NCBI GenBank assembly: GCA_963773195.1
Contig: CAVZAE010000019.1
Span: 124,001 to 188,000, forward strand
Direction: 5' to 3'
Source of the DNA: CAIWHR01 sp963773195
Lineage (GTDB): Bacteria > Pseudomonadota > Gammaproteobacteria > Burkholderiales > Casimicrobiaceae
DNA: 64,000 nt
A model generated the notes under the pieces. It was not told the DNA's origin and searched no databases. It worked only from the letters and a program-made list of their open reading frames with translations. The first letter of the stretch is position 1. Every line of letters begins with the position of its first letter. The position numbers were made by a program, and so were the translations under genes. Below, in pieces: positions 58,066 through 64,000 of this stretch.

Positions 58066-58164
58066 GGACAGGTGGATAAGCCGTTTAGGGCGCACGCCTG
58101 AAAGCGTGGTTAGGTTTACGTCCTAGCACGCGTTCGAATCCACCCCCTGATTCCCCGCCGACCA
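58066..58164 (+). tRNA. Degenerate tRNA-Ser(GGA)-like sequence
   Basis: The stretch follows the pattern of proteobacterial tRNA-Ser: GGACAGGTGGATAAGCCGTTT at the 5' end, an anticodon stem CACGC/GCGTG, a long variable arm, a T-loop GTTCGAATC and an end CCGCCGACCA. It is damaged. The anticodon loop CTGAAA has six bases instead of seven (one G of GGA missing), the T stem does not pair well, and the acceptor ends match poorly. I regard it as a tRNA pseudogene, possibly a relic of an island attachment site. Confidence 0.55.
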
Positions 58165-58219
58165 TTTGGCGCATTACTTGCTTCTTGGCGTCCCATGATT
58201 GAAATGCCAAGAGGCATCT

Positions 58220-59011
58220 ATGTCCCGCGCGGCAACACCCGGCAAGGCTCAAAAGCAGCGTTTCCATTTCAGGTCGCTTGACCCCCTTCGACCGCCGCCA
58301 CAGAGCGGCGACTTTGGACGAATTTCGACGCTGGTGGCGGAGGCGGCCACATGGTTCTTCGAGGCCCCCTTGTTTACGGACAAAGGCGTTCAGCGACCTG
58401 CGCCGAGCAACCCATCAATCGAAGAACTCCACGAAGCCATACAAGTGGCGGTTGCGATGGTCACCCGTGGGGGTGTCGCAGGCGACTCGCGACGCCAATC
58501 CACTAGTCCACTCAAAGTGGCAGGCACCGCGCTCGTTGACGTCTTCTGCGACCGCTTTATCAGCAATGAACCGACGTACACCCTGAGGTTGCACAAGGGT
58601 CGGTCAATCGGTCAGCGCCAGTTGCTATGCGCGATGACACTTCACCAACTGGAACATGTCGCACGCGCCATCGAAGCGAGAGACGCAGTCAGCGCGACGG
58701 CTCTTATGGCCGATGTTCTCGAACTAATATGTGAAGTGCGCCGTGCTCTCGATCGTGAGGCCGGCTCCGATGTCGCTGTTCGGCGTGCCCGCAAGCGCCA
58801 CGAACGAACGTATCGGATAAGGGCACGAGCGATCGAACTCTTTGAAGCAACCGATCCCGGCCCAATTCTGAAGCGGTCGCGCGCAATCTACGAGAAGGTG
58901 TCTGACTTCGCGAAAGAGATCGGCGCGCCCCTAACGTCAACGAGAGGACCGACGACGGTCTACAACTGGCTTCGCGCTCACAAAAACTCTGCGCCTGCAC
59001 AGCAGACGTAA
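58220..59011 (+). CDS. Island protein of unknown function (263 aa)
   Basis: A complete frame with a plausible ribosome binding site (agagg) before the ATG at 58220. A TTG at 58199 is the alternative start. No domain is recognised. The first 20 residues are basic, about residues 130-190 are helical (QRQLLCAMTLHQLEHVARAIEARDAVSA...), and the end is basic with ARKRHERTYRIRARAIELF. Base composition is lower in GC than chromosomal neighbours. It lies between the tRNA relic and alpA. Confidence 0.65.
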   Translation: MSRAATPGKAQKQRFHFRSLDPLRPPPQSGDFGRISTLVAEAATWFFEAPLFTDKGVQRPAPSNPSIEELHEAIQVAVAMVTRGGVAGDSRRQSTSPLKVAGTALVDVFCDRFISNEPTYTLRLHKGRSIGQRQLLCAMTLHQLEHVARAIEARDAVSATALMADVLELICEVRRALDREAGSDVAVRRARKRHERTYRIRARAIELFEATDPGPILKRSRAIYEKVSDFAKEIGAPLTSTRGPTTVYNWLRAHKNSAPAQQT

Positions 59012-59129
59012 TAGCGTCTGCCAGGACGTGTATGTCGCGACCGAGCACACGCCACAAGACGGTGCGATGAATTGGTAGCAGAATTTAGCCATGTTCAGCA
59101 CGCGCCAAATGGCGCCGGGAGCTACCAAC

Positions 59130-59327
59130 ATGGCTCAGACAATCCTCCGGTTACCGCAGGTCAAAGCCCGTACCGGACTTTCACGTTCGACGATCTACCA
59201 GCGGATTTCTGACGGCACGTTTCCGCAGCAGATCTCACTCGGCGCGCGCGCGGTTGGGTGGATCGAGCAATCGATTACGGACTGGATCGAGCAGCAAATC
59301 GCCGCCAGCAACCGGGTGATCTCGTGA
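59130..59327 (+). CDS. AlpA family phage-type regulator
   Basis: 65-residue MerR-like DNA-binding protein of the AlpA family, which in P4-like islands controls integrase or excision. The sequence RLPQVKARTGLSRSTIYQRISDGTFPQQISLGARAVGW is typical. I start at the ATG at 59130; an upstream ATG at 59091 adds 13 unlikely residues. Confidence 0.85.
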   Translation: MAQTILRLPQVKARTGLSRSTIYQRISDGTFPQQISLGARAVGWIEQSITDWIEQQIAASNRVIS

Positions 59328-59370
59328 ACTCGGACGGCTTAGGAGTCTTAAGTCGACGCGAAGATGCCTG

Positions 59371-59815
59371 TTGTCGCTCGCCGGCCCGTGTCCAAACGAG
59401 GAGATAGTCGTCGAGGGCTTTCGCCCACTCCTGCCGGAGGGTATTTGGCTTGAGGCGAAGTTCACTGGGCACGACACAGCGTTCATCTTCAGGGCGCCGA
59501 AGGTGATGTTGCACTTCTCGATCGTTCAGTCGGGAGAGTTCTTTGGTCTGAAACTGTTTCGAGCATTTCGCGCGAAACGGCTCCGGTCGTCCCGGTCCAA
59601 ATGGGCGCTTTGTGCTTGGCGCTCGCAGCGACCTATACACGGCGCTAACGAAGCTGCTCGACATTCAAATTCGCGCCGACCGTGTGTCCCTACAAGCACT
59701 TAAGCACATGTTATTTCGCGTGAAGATGCGCACAGTGCGCAAGAACCATGAACAAAAGACCACGCCGGAAGTTCTCTGCTATTCGACCATCGACGAAATT
59801 GTGCGTGGAGAGTGA
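59371..59815 (+). pseudogene. Island protein of unknown function, one frameshift
   Basis: First part: EEIVVEGFRPLLPEGIWLEAKF, then AFIFRAPKVMLHFSIVQSGEF and GLKLFRAFRAK. The continuation GPNGRFVLGARSDLYTALTK, ending YSTIDEIVRGE, lies in the next frame (shift at about 59575-59590). Together about 148 residues. Start is a TTG, uncertain. Such proteins occur beside alpA in integrated elements, but I cannot name the family. Confidence 0.55.
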
Positions 59816-59820
59816 GCTAC

Positions 59821-59949
59821 GTGGCGCTGCCAGCAGTACCGTCACCAGCACCAGCACTCGCACCTGCACCTGTACCCGCCCCGAAAGGGTGTGAAGGCAC
59901 GCTGGGCGCGGGTTTCGAGAAAGGTGCGTGGCAAAAAGAATTTGGCTAG
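59821..59949 (+). CDS. Possible small Pro/Ala-rich peptide
   Basis: A 42-codon frame from a GTG reads ALPAVPSPAPALAPAPVPAPK, then GCEGTLGAGFEKGAWQKEFG. It follows the previous stop by five bases with a purine-rich ggagagtgag upstream. It may be a real small protein or chance; the codons are repetitive (ccagca/cctgca). Confidence 0.25.
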   Translation: MALPAVPSPAPALAPAPVPAPKGCEGTLGAGFEKGAWQKEFG

Positions 59950-59989
59950 GGGCTTCGGCAACGCCAAATACGCGACTGACTGACCGCCG

Positions 59990-60009
59990 CCGGGGGCTTC
60001 GGCCCCCGG
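59990..60009 (+). terminator. Probable stem-loop terminator
   Basis: Perfect ccgggggc/gcccccgg stem with a ttcg tetraloop, between the alpA group and the next gene. No T-run follows, so its efficiency is uncertain. Confidence 0.45.
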
Positions 60010-60100
60010 TCCCCGAATGTTGGTTTGCAGAAGTCTCCTAGAAGTCTTGCCAATGGAAGTAGGCAACACCATCGGACGACAACCCTAATAGGACTAGATC

Positions 60101-60556
60101 ATGGATATCCCGCAAAGCGATTTTAGAAACCCGTACTCGCTTCACCACGAGATGCTGCGGCGGCAGGTCCTCGATGCCGCCTCGGTAGATCGAGAATCGT
60201 TGGAGGATGCTGGTGTGGAACTGACCGAGGGATGGCTAGCTGAAGCTTTTGCAGCTCGGAGCGACTGCTTCTCGTACTTAACGAACTTCGACGCGTTGAA
60301 ACGCTTGCATATATTCGACAAGCTCACTGTTTCCGACATTGACAGCGTTGTTACCAAAATGCAGCGATGCGATGTCTTTTTTGCCCTTGCCCTCGCGGAA
60401 AACGACGCTGCCAACTTCATCTTTAGCGCCCAAGCGCTATCCGCAGGGTGGGACCCCGCCAGCGTCGTGCAATGTGGGTTAGACATAGCAGTGTCAGCAG
60501 CCAACTCGTACATGTACGGGCTGCTTCTGAAGGCACAAGGCCACCAACTGCACTAG
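60101..60556 (+). CDS. Island protein of unknown function (151 aa)
   Basis: Complete 151-residue frame, acidic, predicted mostly helical. It opens MDIPQSDFRNPYSLHHEMLR and has KLTVSDIDSVVTKMQRCDVF in the middle. No catalytic motif, signal or membrane segment is seen. It lies 98 bases before the helicase gene in the same direction and may be expressed with it. Base composition is clearly lower in GC than the chromosome. I do not recognise a family. Confidence 0.65.
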   Translation: MDIPQSDFRNPYSLHHEMLRRQVLDAASVDRESLEDAGVELTEGWLAEAFAARSDCFSYLTNFDALKRLHIFDKLTVSDIDSVVTKMQRCDVFFALALAENDAANFIFSAQALSAGWDPASVVQCGLDIAVSAANSYMYGLLLKAQGHQLH

Positions 60557-60600
60557 CCCGAGAGAGTTCGTCTCCCGACTCCGCGAGACACTTACAAAAG

Positions 60601-60613
60601 TTAACGGTTAACG
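60601..60613 (+). promoter_or_regulatory. Tandem gttaac motif before helicase
   Basis: Two adjacent copies of gttaac (reading gttaacggttaac, starting just before 60601) in the spacer between the 151-residue gene and the helicase. gttaac is itself palindromic, so this could be a repressor site. Speculative. Confidence 0.25.
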
Positions 60614-60654
60614 CTGCACGGCGGTAAGACACCCGACCACGCCCATCGAAGGGA

Positions 60655-62770
60655 ATGAACATGCTCGTCCCATTGAAGGACCCAGCTTCGCCGGCCCTGC
60701 CCAGGTCCCTGGCAACATACAGTGGGACCGATGATTACCTTGCTTCGCTGAACGCCGAGCAACGGCTCGCAGTGGAGCACGGTATCGGGACGCCAGAGAC
60801 CGACAAACGTGAGCCATTGCTGGTCATCGCCGGCGCCGGTTCCGGCAAGACCAACACGCTCGCCCACCGAGTGGCACATTTGGTGTTCACCGGCGCGGAC
60901 CCGCAGCGAATCCTGCTCCTTACGTTCTCCCGCAGGGCGGCAGTGGAGATGGAGCGTCGGGCGGGACAGATTCTCAGTCGCGTTCTTCGGCAGCAGCGCA
61001 GGGGCAACGAGCACCGACCCTGCCTTGGGCCGGGACCTTTCACGCGTGTGGGCGCACGGCTGCTTCGGGAATACGCCGAACGCATCGGGCTGCAGGATTC
61101 CTTCACCATCCACGACCGCGGCGATTCGGAAGATCTGCTCGCTATCGCACGGCATGAGCTTGGCTTGTCGAAGACGGAGAAGCGGTTTCCGACCAAAGGA
61201 ACCTGTCTTGCCATCTATTCCCGCGCCGTCAACAGCGGAGCGCCACTGGGCGAGGTCCTCAAGAGCACGTTCCCTCAGTTCGTCCAATGGGAGTCGGAAC
61301 TGAAGAAGCTCTTTGACGCCTACGTCGCCGAAAAGCAGTCGCAGAACGTGCTCGATTACGACGACTTGCTGCTCTACTGGTCCCAGATGGTCGCGGAGCC
61401 GGACTTGGCGCGGGAAATCGGCGGCCGCTTCGACCACATTCTCGTCGACGAGTATCAGGACACCAATCGGCTCCAGGCGTCGATTCTTCTCGGCATGAAG
61501 CCCGACGGCCAAGGCTTGACCGTCGTCGGCGACGATGCACAGTCCATCTACTCGTTTCGAGCGGCGACCGTCCGCAACATCCTCGATTTCCCGCAACAGT
61601 TCGAGCCGCCGGCCAGCGTCGTCACGCTCGAGCGCAACTACCGCTCCACACAACCCATCCTCGATGCTTCCAACGCCGTCATTGGGCTCGCCGCCGAACG
61701 CTATACCAAGAATCTCTGGACAGAACGACTCTCGTCAGAGAAGCCGAAGCTGGTCACGGTTCGCGACGAAGGCGACCAGGCGCGATGCGTGGCCGAGCAG
61801 GTCCTCGAGTATCGGGAGGCCGGCATAGCGCTGAAATCGCAGGCGGTCCTGTTCCGAAGCTCCAGCCACAGCGCCCAGCTGGAGCTCGAGTTGGACCGGC
61901 GCGGGATCCCGTACGTGAAATACGGCGGACTGAAGTTCCTGGAAGCTGCGCACATCAAGGACGTGTTGAGCGTTCTCCGCTGGGCGGAGAACCCGCGCAG
62001 CCGGTTGTCGGGATTTCGGGCGGTGAAACTGCTCCCTGGCGTCGGACCGGCCACGGCTGGCAAGCTCCTCGACGCCATGGAGAGCGCGCCGGATCCCATG
62101 TCAGCGATGCAGGCGTTCAAGATGCCGCCGGCGGCTGCCAGAGATTGGACGTCCTTTGTTGGCATGTTCGGATCGCTCCGCCAAGCGAAGTCCGACTTGG
62201 CCCGCCGAGATGGACGTGGTCACCCGCTGGTACGAGCCGCACTTGCAGCGAATTTACGACGACGCCCATGTCCGCCAGGGTGACCTCCTCCAATTGCAGC
62301 AGATTGCCTCGACCTACCCGTCACGCGAGCGGTTCCTGACCGAGGTCACCCTCGACCCGCCGTCGGCCACGAGCGATGAGGCGGGCGCACCGAGACCGTG
62401 ACGATGACTACCTGATCTTGTCGACGATCCACTCTGCCAAGGGCCAGGAATGGAAGGCGGTACAGATCCTCAACGTCGTGGATGGCTGCATCCCGTCCGA
62501 CATGAGCACTGGGTCTACCGAAGAGATTGAAGAGGAGCGGCGACTGCTTGTACGTCGCCATGACGCGAGCGAAGGACCACCTGCACCTCATCGTCCCGCA
62601 ACGCTTCTATTCGCGCCAGCAGGCCAAGTCCGGCGATCGGCACGTTTACGCACACGCTGAGCCGGTTCATCCCGGAATGCCTCTTTCAGCACTTTGAGCG
62701 TTGCGCGTGGCCGATTGTGCGCAGAGGCGACCGAAGCGCCTGTGCAATGTACCATCTGTGCCGACCGTGA
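60655..62770 (+). pseudogene. UvrD/Rep-like superfamily 1 helicase, several frameshifts
   Basis: SF1A DNA helicase. Motifs in order: Q-motif LNAEQRLAVEH, Walker A AGAGSGKTNTLAHR, motif Ia LLTFSRRAAVEMERRA, motif Ic WAGTFHA (in another frame near 61030), Walker B VDEYQDTN, motif III GDDAQSIYSFRAA, motif IV LERNYRST, motif V STIHSAKGQEWKAVQIL, motif VI YVAMTRAKDHLHL. Shifts occur near 60990-61050 (about three, net zero), 62200, 62390, 62545 and 62640, with a final piece SRFIPECLFQHFERC. Repaired length is about 700 residues, a normal Rep/UvrD size. The gene is either decayed or the consensus is poor here. Confidence 0.85.
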
Positions 62771-62933
62771 TGGTCGACATTTCGGCACGAGCTCGCGCGC
62801 TATGGCGCTGACTCACGGCGTTCTGCGATTAGCAGAGCGGTGCCAAGCAGACTGACACAGCAACGGTCGGACGTCACGTCGCGCCTCGCCGCCGCATTGG
62901 TCGTGACGCTCGCGACACCACCAAGGAGGTGAG

Positions 62934-63074
62934 ATGAGCCCGACCGTGCCCATTTCATTCTTCGTGGACCAAGAACCTTTGGAGCCGTCGCTACCTACCC
63001 AACCGACAGCTCAACCGGCTGAGGGCCCGACAGAGCGGACGGAGAAGGTCGCTCGGCCCGAATCTGGCCGATGA
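62934..63074 (+). CDS. Small island protein (46 aa)
   Basis: Short frame with a near-perfect ribosome binding site (aaggaggt, 5-6 bases before the ATG). It reads MSPTVPISFFVDQEPLEPSL then a Pro/Thr/Glu-rich end. No family recognised. Its stop overlaps the ATG at 63071 (ATGA), so a second small gene may be translated with it. Confidence 0.45.
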   Translation: MSPTVPISFFVDQEPLEPSLPTQPTAQPAEGPTERTEKVARPESGR

Positions 63075-63291
63075 AAAGCCAGGTACAGGTGAGACATAGA
63101 GGTGAACGATCAGAGAAGCTGACGATGCAATCCCGGCGTACCGGAATTACGGCCGTGCCCCGCTGAAGCCCTGCCCTTACTGCGGCGAATCCTTAGTCGA
63201 GAAGAGCGATCACCAAGGCAGGTGGTTGACTAGACCCCGGAGGGGATTGGCAAATACGGATAGTCGGGGTCAGGCTGTCTCGCGCGTTTGA
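63071..63291 (+). pseudogene. Small zinc-ribbon-like protein, probable frameshift
   Basis: From the ATG at 63071 the frame reads MKSQVQVRHRGERSEKL and stops at about 63163. One frame over, entered near 63118, it continues DDAIPAYRNYGRAPLKPCPY, then CGESLVEKSDHQGRW to a stop at 63291. KPCPYCGE is a CxxC zinc-knuckle start like that of Lar-type restriction-alleviation proteins; the second metal pair is not obvious. About 72 residues if joined. Confidence 0.35.
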
Positions 63292-63336
63292 TCAGTATTT
63301 GAGTTTTTTATTGCCAAAATACTCGGGGGCCTGATC
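63290..63336. repeat. AT-rich inverted repeat near the island's right edge
   Basis: Outer arms gatcag/ctgatc (63290-63295 and 63331-63336) and inner arms agtattt/aaatact (63294-63300 and 63317-63323) flank a T-rich loop. It lies where AT-rich island DNA gives way to GC-rich chromosomal DNA. The rest of the 63292-63566 gap contains no gene I can support. Confidence 0.45.
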
Positions 63337-63566
63337 CTCCGGGCGACTTCTAGTTCGGGGGACGCCCCTAGCGGGCGGGGCGGCGAGCCTACTGGAAGGG
63401 AGCCGCGAGGTGCGCGATACGCCTGGCCCCGCGGGCCGGTTGATTGATTGAAAAACTATCAATGGAAATCAAAGGCGGAGCCCGCGCCGCGCACGGGCGC
63501 AAGAAGAGCGGCAGGACTCTCCGGCTGGCGGAATCTCGCTCAGACTGAAGGGTTCTGAAGTCACCC

Positions 63567-64000
63567 GTGACCAGTAAACCGAAACCGGCACCGGTGCCCC
63601 AAACCCGGCTGGGGCGGCTTGCGCGTATCGGATTCGCCGCGGCGGAGATGGCCGTCGGAGGCGCGGTCGAAGGATTGCGCGGATTGGCCCGACCGAGCCC
63701 GAGTTCGACGGGCACCGCCCTGTTTTCCGCCCGCAACGCGCAGCGACTCGCGGCCCGGCTTGCCCGCCTGCGTGGTGCGGCGATGAAGCTCGGCCAGATC
63801 GTTTCGCTCCAAGGCGAAGATGTGCTGCCGGCCGAGTTTGCGCAGGCGCTGGCCGTACTGCGCACGGGGGCTGCGCCGATGCCGACCTCGCAGTTGCACC
63901 GGGTCCTCGGGCGCGAATTGGGGAAGGGCTGGGAGGCGCGCTTTGCGCAGTTCGACTATGAGCCTGTCGCGGCCGCCTCGATCGGGCAGGTGCACCGCGC
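63567..64000 (+). CDS. ABC1/UbiB-family atypical kinase (3' truncated by window edge)
   Basis: Start of an ABC1 (ADCK/UbiB) protein-kinase-like gene. The frame from the GTG at 63567 is open to the window end (144 codons). The family's N-terminal KxGQ motif is in RGAAMKLGQIVSLQGEDVLP, and the Ala-rich loop appears as AAASIGQVH. The protein may support quinone biosynthesis; the type cannot be settled from this fragment. It marks the chromosome to the right of the island. Confidence 0.85.
   Translation, partial: MTSKPKPAPVPQTRLGRLARIGFAAAEMAVGGAVEGLRGLARPSPSSTGTALFSARNAQRLAARLARLRGAAMKLGQIVSLQGEDVLPAEFAQALAVLRTGAAPMPTSQLHRVLGRELGKGWEARFAQFDYEPVAAASIGQVHR

Noticed and set aside
59275..59664. 129-codon minus-strand frame beside alpA
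   Set aside because: The plus-strand frames here read as protein across a single shift and follow alpA; the minus frame is basic and featureless.
56095..63460. ctatcaat motif at both island ends as attachment sites
   Set aside because: The two copies are in opposite orientation and match only over eight bases. Integrative elements need direct repeats, so it is probably coincidental AT-rich promoter sequence.

Overview
The window is GC-rich, densely coded bacterial DNA. It most likely comes from a betaproteobacterium of the Burkholderiales/Nitrosomonadales kind; this is inferred from family content, not proven. Pointers are the complete isc tail (iscS-U-A-hscB-hscA-fdx-iscX), a DUF2970 membrane protein, an E. 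coli-type cytochrome bd with both small subunits CydX and CydP, a DUF2917 gene beside a GcvA-like LysR regulator, the tesA/ybbA/ybbP divergon and the dapA-bamC-purC block. Two exported proteins end in PEP-CTERM or IPTL-CTERM-like tails, so an exosortase is expected elsewhere in the genome.

Layout. 1-4.95 kb: Fe-S cluster assembly operon, cut at its 5' end inside iscS. 4.97-9.1 kb: a MAPEG protein, rlmD, and tsaB-rimI-uracil-DNA glycosylase. 9.2-11.3 kb: lemA and two TPM-domain genes. 11.3-17.2 kb: lplT, alr (frameshifted), hldD, a ComEA-like protein, cysM and a PolB-type exonuclease. 17.3-23.5 kb: a PEP-CTERM protein, a DUF1501/DUF1800 pair, a PhzF homologue, mnmH and tesA. 23.5-29.4 kb: an ABC exporter, a broken GlxA-type regulator and a TTC38-like TPR protein. 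29.4-32.8 kb: a three-gene operon of ABC permease, ATPase and lipoprotein hydrolase. 32.8-36.1 kb: kynA with a kynureninase-like gene, DUF2970 and a lipoprotein truncated haemoglobin. 36.1-39.6 kb: a dispersed repeat and cydP-cydA-cydB-cydX. 39.7-45.6 kb: clpB behind a clear sigma-32 type promoter, then four genes of which three are frameshifted. 45.7-51.2 kb: dapA-bamC-MBL-purC-acetyltransferase-glycosyltransferase. 51.2-56.1 kb: a RoxA-like oxygenase, slyD and mutS.

From about 56.1 to 63.35 kb lies an accessory island between mutS and an ABC1/UbiB-type kinase gene. It has a P4-type tyrosine integrase, a degenerate tRNA-Ser, an AlpA-type regulator, several proteins I cannot assign, a UvrD/Rep-like helicase and a coupled pair of tiny genes. 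Its base composition is visibly lower in GC than the flanks. This is the most likely place for an undescribed system, but its function cannot be read from the sequence.

An important caution: about ten genes carry single-base frameshifts while their domain motifs stay intact across frames. They include alr, the integrase and the helicase. Either this is a consensus with indel errors or these genes are decaying. I give such loci as one feature spanning the whole gene. No CRISPR array, rRNA, intact tRNA or insertion sequence was seen.
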